Source: Roseibium limicola (GTDB lineage: Bacteria > Pseudomonadota > Alphaproteobacteria > Rhizobiales > Stappiaceae). From it: 64,000 nt of DNA. The position numbers were made by a program, and so were the translations under genes. The stretch covers positions 372,001 to 436,000 of the forward strand of contig NZ_JAFLNF010000003.1 of assembly GCF_017313085.1 (NCBI RefSeq), in the 5' to 3' direction. Shown here piece by piece: positions 1-8,728 of this stretch; the stretch's first letter is position 1, and each line of letters starts with the position of its first letter. Below the pieces are notes generated by a model. That model searched no databases. It saw only the letters and a program-made list of their open reading frames with translations, and was not told the DNA's origin.

Positions 1-573
1 CCAATAGTCCACCAGAGTGCGGGCGTTGGACGCCAGGTTTTCATGGGAAAGCATGGCCCCCTTGGAGCGCCCCGTCGTGCCCGATGTGTAGAGAATGGCA
101 GCAAGGTCGTCTTCTGTCCGCGCCACATCAGCGAACTCAACATCTGCGGCCTGGGCCAGGTCTTTCAAACTGCCTTTTCCATCCGCGCCCAGCGTCTCCA
201 GGCTCGCGCCGACCTTCGATGCGGTCTCCGCTAGCGCATCCCGACGAGACGGGTCACAGACAAAGACTTTCGGTTCAGCATCGGAGATAAAATAGTCGAT
301 CTCGGCAGGTGTGTAGGCCGTGTTCAACGGCAGAAAGACGCCCCCTGCCCGCACAGTTGCGAGATAAAGCATCAAGGCTTCCGGGGTCTTTTCCACCTGC
401 ACCGCAACCCTGTCCCCCGGCGTCACTCCCAGCCCGATCAACGCATTCGCGAAACGAGCCGAAAGCGCAAGCACGTCCTGATAGGTGAGAACCGAACCGT
501 CGGCGGTCTCAAGAAAGGGCTTGTTGCCATCCGGCATGCGGTCACGGATCTGGGAAAACAGGTGATTGGTCAT
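1..573 (-). CDS. matB: Malonyl-CoA synthetase, N-terminal part (cut by window edge)
   Basis: An open frame starts at ATG 573 and runs off the left edge, giving 191 residues of an ANL-superfamily adenylating enzyme. The AMP-binding P-loop motif YTSGTTGRSKG is visible near residue 170, and the N-terminus (MTNHLFSQIRDRMP) matches MatB-type proteins. MatB activates malonate with ATP and CoA to malonyl-CoA in the cytoplasm. The gene lies 27 bp downstream of the malonyl-CoA decarboxylase gene on the same strand and is the last visible gene of a matP-Q-M-A-B operon, which is the main reason for preferring malonate over another acyl substrate. The C-terminal lid with the substrate-specificity residues is outside the window. 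Confidence 0.88.
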   Translation of the reverse strand, partial: MTNHLFSQIRDRMPDGNKPFLETADGSVLTYQDVLALSARFANALIGLGVTPGDRVAVQVEKTPEALMLYLATVRAGGVFLPLNTAYTPAEIDYFISDAEPKVFVCDPSRRDALAETASKVGASLETLGADGKGSLKDLAQAADVEFADVARTEDDLAAILYTSGTTGRSKGAMLSHENLASNARTLVDYW

Positions 574-600
574 GGGATGTCTCATGCAAGGTTTCAGGCT

Positions 601-1959
601 TCAAGCCTCGGATTTTGTCTGCTTTTGCTCGGGCAACTGCCGCAGAAGGCGGGTCACCTGAGCGCTGGCCGCAACGCTCCCGGTCGCGGCGAAATTCTCA
701 TGGTTTCGTTCGATGTCTTTCAGGTCATAAAGGTAGTTCACCATCAAGCTGTGCGCTTGGCGCAGACCGTTTTCAGACAGGTCTGCGTTCCAGTGTACCC
801 GCTCAAGCCGAGCCCCATTGCCAATGTGAAACCGAGCCACGGGGTCCAGCGGGCGGGCGCCCCGGGATTTTTCCTGTGTCAGATAATGTGCACCGAGCGC
901 AGGCATAACTGTTTCCAGGTCCTTGGAAAGTTCCTCATTGTCTTGCCATGTTCTGTCCCGCAGGGCATCCAGTTGCTGACCACTGAGGGCGGCACCGGCC
1001 AGGCCCTTGTCCTCGGCCAGTGACTGGGAGAGCCACTTGGTAAAGCCGGGAACCGGCGATAGCGTGACAAAGGTCTTCAAGTTCGGCAGCTCCCGGCGCA
1101 GCTCTTCAACGACCTGCTTGATCAGGAAGTTGCCGAAGGAAATGCCGCGCAAACCTCTCTGGCAATTGGAAATGGAATAAAACACAGCCGTTGCGGCTTC
1201 GTCTGCCCGGATTTCCGCCCGCTGCTCAGCAAGGATAGGCCCAATCGCTCCAGGGATTTCGCGGGTCAATGCCACTTCCACAAAGATCAGCAAGTCATCG
1301 ACTAGTGCCGGATGGAAGAAGGCATAGAGTCGACGGTCAGCCAGCCCGATACGACGGCGCAGGTCGTCCCAGCCGGTGATCTCATGAACGGCCTCATACT
1401 GGATAATCTTTTCCAGTATGTTGGCAGGCGTCTGCCAATCGATCCGACGCATCACCAGAAAACCCCGGTTGAACCAGGAGGAAAATAGATGCTCGAAATC
1501 CCGGTCGACTTCCTTGAGATCGGGCTCTTCGGCGAGACAATCGAGCAGATCCGAGCGCATCGCGACAAGTGACTTGGTGCCACCCGGCGCCAGGTTGAGA
1601 CGACGGATCAACTCCTGACGGCGCGGTTCAGACGCGGAGTGAAGTCGGCGCTGCAAGACCGGATCATCAGCTTTTTCGGCCAATTCCTTGGCCAGATTCG
1701 CGATTTTTTGCGTGTCAGCACCAAAGTCCTGGTAAAGCGTGCGGAAGAATGTGAGCCGCTCTTCCCGCGACAATTTCCCGTAGTTCAAGAGCACTTCTTC
1801 GGCGATCGCCACCCCGGATGCCTCTCCCCTTCCGGAGAGAAGCTGGTCGCACAGCGACCCAAGTGGGACCTCGCTCAACCGCCCTTTCCGGCCGTCGATA
1901 AGAGAGCGTCCCTGAAGCGTGATGGAGTTCAGAAGTTCGCCGAAGAAGCTGGTGTTCAT
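601..1959 (-). CDS. matA: Malonyl-CoA decarboxylase
   Basis: The 452-residue product decarboxylates malonyl-CoA to acetyl-CoA, the second step of malonate use after MatB. The family core is clear: a helical N-terminal region, then FYSISNCQRGLRGISFGNF and TLSPVPGF, whose serine (about residue 301) is the family's catalytic Ser. The RFHIGNGA segment carries the catalytic His at about 378. An in-frame GTG- or ATG-led extension reaches 2043, but ATG 1959 overlaps the stop of the upstream permease gene as ATGA, so translational coupling supports the shorter form. There is no mitochondrial-type presequence and no sign of damage. Confidence 0.93.
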   Translation of the reverse strand: MNTSFFGELLNSITLQGRSLIDGRKGRLSEVPLGSLCDQLLSGRGEASGVAIAEEVLLNYGKLSREERLTFFRTLYQDFGADTQKIANLAKELAEKADDPVLQRRLHSASEPRRQELIRRLNLAPGGTKSLVAMRSDLLDCLAEEPDLKEVDRDFEHLFSSWFNRGFLVMRRIDWQTPANILEKIIQYEAVHEITGWDDLRRRIGLADRRLYAFFHPALVDDLLIFVEVALTREIPGAIGPILAEQRAEIRADEAATAVFYSISNCQRGLRGISFGNFLIKQVVEELRRELPNLKTFVTLSPVPGFTKWLSQSLAEDKGLAGAALSGQQLDALRDRTWQDNEELSKDLETVMPALGAHYLTQEKSRGARPLDPVARFHIGNGARLERVHWNADLSENGLRQAHSLMVNYLYDLKDIERNHENFAATGSVAASAQVTRLLRQLPEQKQTKSEA

Positions 1960-3272
1960 AATGCCTTGCCCATCAGGAATTCGGGAAGCCAGGTGGCGAT
2001 ACCCGGGAAGAAGCAGAGAAGCAGGATCCCGACCACCATACACAACACATACGGAATGGAGCCGCGCAGGATTTCAGACAAGGTGATCGAGGGCGCAATC
2101 CCATTGATGACATACAGGTTCAACCCCACCGGAGGTGTAATCAGACCGATTTCCATGTTGATCGTCAGAACCACAGCGAACCAGTAGGGATCAAAACCGG
2201 CCTGCAGAATGATTGGCAGCAGGATCGGAGCGGTCATCAGGATGACGGCAACTGGTGGCAAAAAGAAGCCCGCAAACAACAGGAAGAAGTTGATGATCGC
2301 CATCAGCACCCAGCGGTTCACCTCAAGAGCGCCAATCCACTCGGCGATCGACTGGGTGATGAACAGCGATGATAGCGTGAAAGAGAACAATTCAGAGGCC
2401 CCGATGATCATCATGATCATCACGCTTTCCTTCAGCGTGTCGCGGAACATGTTGGTGACTTTTTTGGGGCTCCACATCCGGTAAATGACCACGACCAGCA
2501 CGATGCAGAAAAGCGCACCGACGCCAGCGGCCTCAGAGGGTGTCGCAACCCCCCCATAAAGTACGTAGAGAATGCCGACGATGATTGCCAGGAAAGGCAG
2601 AACACGCGGCAGAGCGGCAAAGCGCTCCTTCATGGTGAAGCTGTTGGAGAGCGTCGTCAGGCCAATGCCGCGGCGGCGGCAATCATAGATCGTCCAGGCC
2701 ATGAACAGAGCTGTCAGCATGAAGCCCGGCGCAAGACCGGCCAGGAACAGCCGACCAATCGAGGTTTCTGTGGCGATACCGTAAACGATCATTGTGACCG
2801 ATGGCGGGATGAGAATGCCCAGTGTACCACCGGCGGCAATCGAGCCGGCCGCAATCTCGTTGGGATAGCCACGCTTGGTCATCTCCGGGATGCCCATCTT
2901 GCCGATGGCGGCACACGTGGCAGGAGAAGAACCGGACAAGGCTGCAAAAATCGAACAGGCGCCGATGTTGGACAGAACCAACCCGCCGGGAACCCTGTTC
3001 AGCCAGCGGTCAAGCGCTTCATAAAGGTCCTTTCCGGCGGGCGACGAAGCAACCGCCGACCCCATCAGAATGAACATCGGGATAGAGACCAAGCCGAAAG
3101 ATGCCAGTCCGCCGAAGAAGGTCTCGCCCAGAATGGCGAGGCTTCCTGAGCCTTCCACAATCATCAACGCGATAATGGAGACAAAGCCCAGCGCGAAGGC
3201 GATGGGGGTGCCAATGCCGAGGAGCGCCAGCAGGCCAAGGAGGATCAAAAGTCCGATGAACAGCGGGCTCAT
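1956..3272 (-). CDS. matM: TRAP transporter large permease, malonate type
   Basis: This 438-residue, very hydrophobic protein is a DctM-type TRAP large subunit, the sodium- or proton-coupled transport channel in the inner membrane. About twelve membrane segments can be read, with typical family stretches such as SGSSPATCAAIGKMGIPEM and GGTLGILIPPSVTMIVYG. It overlaps the small permease gene upstream by 4 bp (ATGA) and the decarboxylase gene downstream by 4 bp, so the three are tightly coupled. The malonate assignment rests on the flanking matA and matB and on the known rhizobial matPQMAB arrangement; dicarboxylates of similar size cannot be excluded. Confidence 0.92.
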   Translation of the reverse strand: MSPLFIGLLILLGLLALLGIGTPIAFALGFVSIIALMIVEGSGSLAILGETFFGGLASFGLVSIPMFILMGSAVASSPAGKDLYEALDRWLNRVPGGLVLSNIGACSIFAALSGSSPATCAAIGKMGIPEMTKRGYPNEIAAGSIAAGGTLGILIPPSVTMIVYGIATETSIGRLFLAGLAPGFMLTALFMAWTIYDCRRRGIGLTTLSNSFTMKERFAALPRVLPFLAIIVGILYVLYGGVATPSEAAGVGALFCIVLVVVIYRMWSPKKVTNMFRDTLKESVMIMMIIGASELFSFTLSSLFITQSIAEWIGALEVNRWVLMAIINFFLLFAGFFLPPVAVILMTAPILLPIILQAGFDPYWFAVVLTINMEIGLITPPVGLNLYVINGIAPSITLSEILRGSIPYVLCMVVGILLLCFFPGIATWLPEFLMGKAL

Positions 3273-3757
3273 GCTTCGTCTCCCTTCCAGATTTTACCCA
3301 GCTCAGCAATGTATTGCAGCGCCATGAGTCCGATGCCCAGAGGCAGCGGCAAAAGCGGGATCCACAGTGGCGGTCCCCAAACCGTATCCGTCGTCCAGCC
3401 ATAGCTCCATGCCTCGGCGAAATATTCCCATCCGGAGAATGCAAGAAGACTGCAGAACACCAACCCGACAAGTCCGGCAGCAGATTTTACCAGCTTCAAC
3501 GGAACGCCTTCGAGTTTCATCCAGAGCAGGTCGACGTTGACGTGACCCTTTTCCATCAGCACATAGGGTGAGGCGAGGAATGTCATCGCCACCAGTGCAT
3601 AGACTACATACTCCGTCTGCCACACGGTGGAGGCATTCAGCACATAGCGAATGACGACCATCTGCGTCACGACCAGAACGGCGGACGCCATCAGGAGAAG
3701 AGAGAACACCGCAGCGAGGCGGGATAGGCTGGAAACCCAGCGGATGTAGGCAGTCAT
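3269..3757 (-). CDS. matQ: TRAP transporter small permease, malonate type
   Basis: The 162-residue product is a DctQ-type small TRAP subunit with four predicted membrane helices and the family segment WQTEYVVYALVAMTFLASPY followed by EKGHVNVDLL. In TRAP systems this protein pairs with the large permease to form the membrane module that accepts substrate from the periplasmic binding protein. It overlaps matM by 4 bp. A 170-bp gap with a strong stem-loop separates it from matP upstream, which probably lets the binding protein be made in excess of the membrane subunits. Confidence 0.9.
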   Translation of the reverse strand: MTAYIRWVSSLSRLAAVFSLLLMASAVLVVTQMVVIRYVLNASTVWQTEYVVYALVAMTFLASPYVLMEKGHVNVDLLWMKLEGVPLKLVKSAAGLVGLVFCSLLAFSGWEYFAEAWSYGWTTDTVWGPPLWIPLLPLPLGIGLMALQYIAELGKIWKGDEA

Positions 3758-3854
3758 ATGCGCAAGTCCGATTTAACGTGCCGGCAGGCGCCAGCTACCC
3801 GGAACGCAATCAAGCGACCCGGCGGCTGGAATGAGTAACTTCTTCAGGGTGGGG

Positions 3855-3889
3855 CTCCGGACGCCATTCAAGTGAACTTGCGCCCGGAG
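3855..3889 (-). other. Intercistronic stem-loop between matP and matQ
   Basis: Arms 3855-3864 and 3880-3889 form a 10-bp stem with one G-U pair when transcribed leftward, around a 15-base loop. No T-run follows, so it is more likely an RNA-processing or mRNA-stabilising hairpin than a terminator. Its place just after the binding-protein gene fits the common scheme in which the matP message outlasts the permease message. Confidence 0.6.
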
Positions 3890-3927
3890 TAGAAGCGATC
3901 ACGAAACCGCCTAGAGATCACCTGCGA

Positions 3928-4947
3928 TTATTCGACCGCAAGCGCTTTCTCGATCAACTCCTGGCCGCCTTCAACCTTTTCGGCGAAGACCTTGTAGGAG
4001 GTTTCCTTGGCGATATCGAGCCAAGCGTTATAGTCGTCACTGGACATTTCAACCACTTCAACGCCAGCGTCGGAATAGACCTGAACGAGCTTGTCATCGA
4101 GGCCTTTGGCTTCACCGGCGAAGTAGTCTTCGGCGACCTTACCGGCTGCCATCAGAGCATCCTGCTGCTCCTTGGAGAGCTCATCCCAGCTGCGCTTGGA
4201 CATGAGGATCGGCTCGTACATGAACCAGAGGGCGTTGGCGCCCGGCTTGGTCAAGCAAGTCGCCTGCTCGTAGATGCGGTAGGAGATGAACGAACCGGAA
4301 GACGTGTTCGCTGCATCCAGAACACCGGTTTGAAGGCCCGTGTAGATTTCCGAAGATGGCATGGAAGCGATCGAAGCGCCGCCACCGACGAGCATCTGCT
4401 CGAATGCCGGACCTGCAGCACGGGTCACCTGACCCTGCATGCTCGCCGGATCGGTGATGCACTGCTTCTTGGAGGCGAAGGCCCCTGCCAGCCAGGCGTC
4501 GGCGAGCACGACAATGCCGCCTTCGTCGATCTCGGCCTTGATGTCATCCATGAACGGCGACTTGTTCAGACGAGCTGCGCGCTCATGATTGCGAACAAGA
4601 CCAGGCATCAGAGTTGCTGAGAACATCGGATGACGACCAGACGCATAATCCAGCGGGAATGCTGAGATATCCAGCACACCCTTGACCATCGCGCCCCACT
4701 GTTCTTTTGCCTTGAACAGGGACTGGCCCGGATACACCTGAATTCGTAGATCTACGCCGGCCTTTTCGACCTCACGCGCCAGGATCTGCACCATCTCATC
4801 GCGGACATCACCCTTGCCACCTGGCCACTGGTGAGATGCCTTGAGGACGGTCTCGGCCTGGACGCCGGTTGCCGCGATTGCGAGCGCCGGGATAGCCAAG
4901 CTAGCGGCGACGCCGAGACGACGAGCCGTTTTAAAAATCGATTGCAT
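3928..4947 (-). CDS. matP: TRAP transporter periplasmic substrate-binding protein, malonate type
   Basis: The 339-residue product is a DctP-type solute receptor. Residues 1-31 form a Sec signal peptide ending near GVQA-ET, followed by the family core (TVLKASHQWPGGKGDVRDEM, then the Trp/Arg ligand region). It captures the substrate in the periplasm for MatQ/MatM. A strong ribosome binding site (GGGAGG) lies 7 bases before ATG 4947. It is first in the operon, next to the divergent regulator and the palindrome at 5057-5066, so it should be the gene most directly controlled by MatR. Malonate is inferred from context; the sequence alone shows only a TRAP dicarboxylate-type receptor. Confidence 0.92.
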   Translation of the reverse strand: MQSIFKTARRLGVAASLAIPALAIAATGVQAETVLKASHQWPGGKGDVRDEMVQILAREVEKAGVDLRIQVYPGQSLFKAKEQWGAMVKGVLDISAFPLDYASGRHPMFSATLMPGLVRNHERAARLNKSPFMDDIKAEIDEGGIVVLADAWLAGAFASKKQCITDPASMQGQVTRAAGPAFEQMLVGGGASIASMPSSEIYTGLQTGVLDAANTSSGSFISYRIYEQATCLTKPGANALWFMYEPILMSKRSWDELSKEQQDALMAAGKVAEDYFAGEAKGLDDKLVQVYSDAGVEVVEMSSDDYNAWLDIAKETSYKVFAEKVEGGQELIEKALAVE

Positions 4948-5056
4948 ATTTTTCCTCCCAAATTCAGAGCAGCCCCTCCCAGAGCCGACTCCGATCGGCG
5001 ACTTTTGGCCACCTCTCGGTCAGGCAACCACGGGCCCACCGCCAAGTCAATCATTT

Positions 5057-5068
5057 TTGTATACAAGA
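5057..5068. promoter_or_regulatory. Probable MatR operator
   Basis: A perfect 10-bp palindrome, TTGTATACAA (5057-5066), sits between divergent matP and matR, 30 bases before the matR start. Read on the minus strand it extends to TCTTGTATACA, which agrees with the MatR site I recall for Rhizobium (TCTTGTATACACGA). Such TTGTATACAA cores are typical of FCD-type GntR regulators. The position suits repression of both directions, relieved by malonate. Confidence 0.7.
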
Positions 5069-5095
5069 ATGATTTTCTCGCATACTTATAAATCC

Positions 5096-5815
5096 ATGAC
5101 AAAAACCGACCGCCCCCTGCGTCGGGCCGATAAACTCCGGCAGGCGCTAGAAGATGACATTGCCACCGGCGCCCTGCCGATTGGCACACGTCTGGATGAG
5201 GTCAAACTGGCGCAACGCTTTGGCGTGTCCCGCACCCCCATTCGGGAGGCTCTGATCGAGCTCGCCACCGCCGGCCTGGTAGAACAAAAACCCCGCCGTG
5301 GAGCGTTCGTCCGAGAGATCGGCATCCCGCGTCTGATCGAAATGTTTGAAGTGATGGCCGATCTGGAGGCCACTTGCGGTCGACTCGCCGCGCGACGGAT
5401 TTCCCTAGCGGAAACACAAATCCTCAAGGCAAGTCACATCGCTTGCGAGGACGCCCTGACCTCTGGCGATCCAGATCGCTACTATCAAGCGAACCAGCAC
5501 TTCCATGAAACGATTTATCAAGCCAGCCACAATGGCTTTCTCGCCGAACAGGCAATCGGACTGCACAGCAGACTCGCCCCCTATCGCCGCCTCCAGCTTC
5601 GGGCACGCAACCGTGTTGCGGTTTCTCTGCATGAGCACGCTGAGATTGTAGCTGCCATCGTCTCTGGACAGGCGGAGGCTGCTGCGGACTGCCTGCGGCA
5701 ACATGTCCTGATCCAGGGAGAGCGCTTCAATGACTTTGTTGCGACCCTCGCGGCCACGTCTACCCAGCAAGAACGAGAGCGATCCTCGCTAAAATCCGCC
5801 TCCGCCGCAGAATGA
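5096..5815 (+). CDS. matR: GntR-family (FadR/FCD type) regulator of malonate genes
   Basis: The 239-residue product has an N-terminal winged helix (residues about 8-75, with KLAQRFGVSRTPIREALI as the recognition region) and a C-terminal FCD helical ligand domain containing the usual His and Asp/Arg metal- or acid-binding positions (NQHFHETIYQAS). The frame is open from 4841, but the start is taken as ATG 5096, after the operator; ATG 5069 would sit inside the operator. It is divergent from matP. In rhizobia the homologous MatR represses malonate genes and responds to malonate, and that role is inferred here. Confidence 0.88.
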   Translation: MTKTDRPLRRADKLRQALEDDIATGALPIGTRLDEVKLAQRFGVSRTPIREALIELATAGLVEQKPRRGAFVREIGIPRLIEMFEVMADLEATCGRLAARRISLAETQILKASHIACEDALTSGDPDRYYQANQHFHETIYQASHNGFLAEQAIGLHSRLAPYRRLQLRARNRVAVSLHEHAEIVAAIVSGQAEAAADCLRQHVLIQGERFNDFVATLAATSTQQERERSSLKSASAAE

Positions 5816-5920
5816 CTTGAGCTTGCAGAAAACTTCAGCATTCCCCAAGGGCACCCCGTTGATCCTTACGCTTAAGTAAGGCACCCTCCCGCATATCAAC
5901 TGCGCATTCAGGAGGACGCC

Positions 5921-6571
5921 TTGCGGATAGAAACACTGGCAGAACGCATCGCCGACGGCACCATACATGCAATCGGCGTCTGTCTTGGTATTGCCGCCTT
6001 CATCACGTTTACGGTCATTCTGTGGAACAATCCTGAGCCGAGCCGGCAAGTTGCCGTGTTCATCTATTCGGCTTGTCTACTGATGATGCTGATCTGCTCG
6101 GGTCTCTACAATGTGTTCGCCAAGCAGAACAAGACCGGGATCCTGAGACGCCTCGATCACGCCGCCATTTTCCTGCTGATTGCCGGAACCTACACGCCCC
6201 TGGCTTCAATGATCATCGGTGGTTGGACTGGCGGAATTCTGCTTGCGGTCATCTGGACCGGTGCAATTGCCGGCGCGGCCCTGAAGATTTTTCATCTGCA
6301 AGGCGTTGACCGCATCACCGTGCCACTCTGCCTGGCGCTTGGCTGGGTCGTTGTTTTCGCACTCAAGCCGCTGCTTGATAATGCGTCAACATTCGGCTTC
6401 TGGATGATTGTCACGGGCGGCCTGCTGTATACGGCGGGAACCGTCTTTTATGCCTGGAAGCGCCTGCCCTTCCAAAACGCGATCTGGCATGCCTTCGTGC
6501 TGGCAGCGGCGATCTGCCACTTTTCTGCAGTCCTGCATGATGTGGCGCTGCAGCCTGGCACATTCAGCTGA
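5921..6571 (+). CDS. Hemolysin III / PAQR-family seven-helix membrane protein
   Basis: The 216-residue integral membrane protein shows the conserved pattern of the hemolysin III/YqfA family: an N-terminal Glu and His (ERIADGTIHAIG), then LRRLDHAAIFLLIAGTYTP, and a closing HAFVLAAAICHF. The Asp and His residues correspond to the zinc-binding site of the related adiponectin-receptor (PAQR) fold. Seven membrane helices can be read. The start is TTG 5921 with GGAGG ending 5 bases upstream. Function in bacteria is poorly settled (membrane homeostasis or a hydrolase-like activity). It stands alone between matR and a convergent transpeptidase gene. Confidence 0.85.
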   Translation: MRIETLAERIADGTIHAIGVCLGIAAFITFTVILWNNPEPSRQVAVFIYSACLLMMLICSGLYNVFAKQNKTGILRRLDHAAIFLLIAGTYTPLASMIIGGWTGGILLAVIWTGAIAGAALKIFHLQGVDRITVPLCLALGWVVVFALKPLLDNASTFGFWMIVTGGLLYTAGTVFYAWKRLPFQNAIWHAFVLAAAICHFSAVLHDVALQPGTFS

Positions 6572-6594
6572 AAGCGTTTGAACACCTGAATGTC

Positions 6595-6616
6595 GGCGAG
6601 GCCCTCAGGCCTCGCC
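6595..6616 (+). terminator. Possible terminator after the hemolysin III gene
   Basis: Arms 6595-6602 (GGCGAGGC) and 6609-6616 (GCCTCGCC) make a perfect 8-bp stem with a 6-base loop, followed by the T-rich TTCCTTC. It overlaps the last codons of the convergent transpeptidase gene. The T-run is weak, so termination may be partial. Confidence 0.5.
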
Positions 6617-7339
6617 TTCCTTCGACAGTACCACGACATTGGTTCGCAAGGGCACACGCTCAAACAAGTCAATCACGTCCTGATGCCACATACGGATGCA
6701 GCCCGAAGACACATTGCGGCCAATGCTTGAGGGATCAGGCGTGCCGTGGATGCGGTAGAGCGTGTCCGTTCTGCCCTGCCAGAGATCCATCGCACGCGCG
6801 CCCAGCGGGTTCTTGAGACCGGCTGGAAAGCCTTCTTCCCAATAACGGCCGAGCGACGGTTTGCGGGCAATCATTTCCTGCGGAGGGCGCCAGATCGGAT
6901 GCATCCGCTTGACCCGGATCTGCGCATCCCCAGACCACGCAAAACCAGCACGACCAACGCCGATGCCGTAGCGCAGGGCTTTGCGGTTGCTCAGAATCCA
7001 GTAAAGGAACCGATTATACGGGTCGACCACCACCGTGCCTGGGCGGGAACCGGACTTATAGTCTACGACTTGTCGCCAGTACTTGCGGTCGACGGATTTG
7101 TAATTGATCGCCGGCCAAGTGTAATCCCCATCCGGAAGAGCCGCGTAGGCCAGTTCGTAGTCGAAATCGTCGCCGGGAAGCGCTGGCTGGCTCGGCAGGC
7201 CGACCGAATAGCAACCTGCCAAGGACAGCGCTGCCATCCCGCCAAGCCCCCATGCGCCGGCCCGGAGGATTTGTCGACGACTGATCTGTCCGTCGGGGCC
7301 TGACGCTGCGATCTCGTCAGAAGACACTGCAAAGTTCAT
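6605..7339 (-). CDS. L,D-transpeptidase (YkuD fold), Tat-exported, possible lipoprotein
   Basis: The 244-residue protein carries a YkuD catalytic domain in its C-terminal half, with the His of RIHGT and the Cys of SSGCIRMW in the family spacing. These enzymes form 3-3 peptidoglycan cross-links or attach proteins to peptidoglycan in the periplasm. The N-terminus has a twin-arginine motif (SRRQIL, residues 20-25), a hydrophobic stretch, and a lipobox-like LSLAGC with Cys 43, so it may be a Tat-exported lipoprotein. ATG 7339 is chosen. ATG 7405 and TTG 7417 also fit the frame but have no better ribosome site, and their extra codons look unlike the rest of the gene. Confidence 0.88.
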   Translation of the reverse strand: MNFAVSSDEIAASGPDGQISRRQILRAGAWGLGGMAALSLAGCYSVGLPSQPALPGDDFDYELAYAALPDGDYTWPAINYKSVDRKYWRQVVDYKSGSRPGTVVVDPYNRFLYWILSNRKALRYGIGVGRAGFAWSGDAQIRVKRMHPIWRPPQEMIARKPSLGRYWEEGFPAGLKNPLGARAMDLWQGRTDTLYRIHGTPDPSSIGRNVSSGCIRMWHQDVIDLFERVPLRTNVVVLSKEGEA

Positions 7340-7648
7340 GGTCGGCTCGTCTGGCAAAACTGACACCTCAATCCTTTGGACGGCACCTGAAAAAAACCGT
7401 CGCATCTTCGCATTCAAGACGCTGAAATGAAGTCATGAGACTTGTTTAAGACAAGTGCAAGGGGGCACATTCACAAATCTGCTTGAGCCGGCGCAAGTCC
7501 GTCGCAGACTATGGCTTTTGCGCACCGGCAAGCTTGCGCAAGCCTGACGAATAAGCCTTAACTGTTCCACTTTCCGCTCCTTTTGCGACCCTTGACGTCA
7601 CTAGGCTCTCAGTCCCCTGAACTCTGGCAAAAGATCGATACGCACCAC

Positions 7649-8728
7649 ATGCCCCACGTCCCCGATATGCCACTCTCCGCCATGCCTGTTGCAATTTTTG
7701 ACGGTCACAACGACACGCTTCTGCAACGGATACTTCGTAGGGGGACGGAACGGGATCAGGACTTCTTCACAGCGACACAAGCCAACCACATCGACTTTCC
7801 GCGCGCCCAAGCCGGTGGGCTGATCGGTGGCTTGTTTGCGATGTTCGTGCCATCTCAGACCAAGCAAGACTTCTCCAAACCGTTCAATCCATCCGATCCG
7901 GCAAATTACGCCAGGGTTGACCAGCAGGAAGCCCTCGCTTTCACGATGGCTATGGCAGCTGAAGCCTTCCGATTGACCCGCGCCTCCAATGGACGGATGA
8001 AGGTCTGCCGCTCGGCTACCGAAATCCGGCAGGCCATGCACGATGAAGTGATGGCCATCTCCCTGCACATTGAAGGCGCGGAGGCAATTGACCCGGATTT
8101 CCACGCACTCGAAGCCCTGCATGAAATGGGCTTACGGTCTCTCGGCCCAGTTTGGAGCCGCGGCAACATTTTCGCAGAAGGCGTGCCCATGCGTTTCAAC
8201 TCCGGGCCGGACATCGGCAACGGCCTGAGCGACACAGGCAAAGCGCTGATCAAAGCCTGTAATGAGCTTAAAATTCTCGTCGACCTCTCACACCTGAACG
8301 AAAAGGGCTTCTGGGACGTCGCAAGTCTAAGCGACGCTCCGCTGGTCGCCAGCCATTCGAATGCCCATGCTATCTGCCCAAACGCGCGCAACCTCACAGA
8401 CAAGCAACTCGGTGCGATCCGGGAAAGCAAAGGACTGGTCGGCGTCAACTTTCACGTGGCGTTTCTCCGTGAAGATGGCGGCTACGCACGTGACACCCCA
8501 CTGGACTTGATCGTGCGCCACACGGCCTATCTGATCGAGGCTTTGGGAGAGGATCACGTTGGCCTAGGCTCAGATTTCGACGGCTGCCTTCTTCCCGCGG
8601 ACATTGGCGATGTCTCCGGATTGCCAAATCTGATCGACGCCTACCGGGCTGCTGGCTTCGGAACTGACCTTATCAATAAGATCGCACACGAAAACTGGCT
8701 CAATGTGCTTGATAAGACTCAGAAATAA
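7649..8728 (+). CDS. Membrane-dipeptidase-type metallopeptidase (family M19)
   Basis: The 359-residue product belongs to the renal dipeptidase family, zinc enzymes that split dipeptides, including D-amino-acid and dehydropeptide substrates. Ligand positions are readable in order: His and Asp in FDGHNDTL, the bridging Glu in LHIEGAEAI, His in LSHLNEKGFW and VASHSNAHAI, and the Asp of GLGSDFDG. There is no signal peptide, so it is probably cytoplasmic. The frame is open from TTG 7583; ATG 7649 is preferred, with ATG 7667 and 7682 as alternatives. The neighbouring genes are not obviously related, though a role in D-amino-acid peptide recycling would fit the adjacent transpeptidase. Confidence 0.88.
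   Translation: MPHVPDMPLSAMPVAIFDGHNDTLLQRILRRGTERDQDFFTATQANHIDFPRAQAGGLIGGLFAMFVPSQTKQDFSKPFNPSDPANYARVDQQEALAFTMAMAAEAFRLTRASNGRMKVCRSATEIRQAMHDEVMAISLHIEGAEAIDPDFHALEALHEMGLRSLGPVWSRGNIFAEGVPMRFNSGPDIGNGLSDTGKALIKACNELKILVDLSHLNEKGFWDVASLSDAPLVASHSNAHAICPNARNLTDKQLGAIRESKGLVGVNFHVAFLREDGGYARDTPLDLIVRHTAYLIEALGEDHVGLGSDFDGCLLPADIGDVSGLPNLIDAYRAAGFGTDLINKIAHENWLNVLDKTQK

Noticed and set aside
562-1023. Plus-strand frame of 153 codons opposite matA
   Set aside because: It lies antisense to a strongly conserved decarboxylase gene and has no recognisable product.
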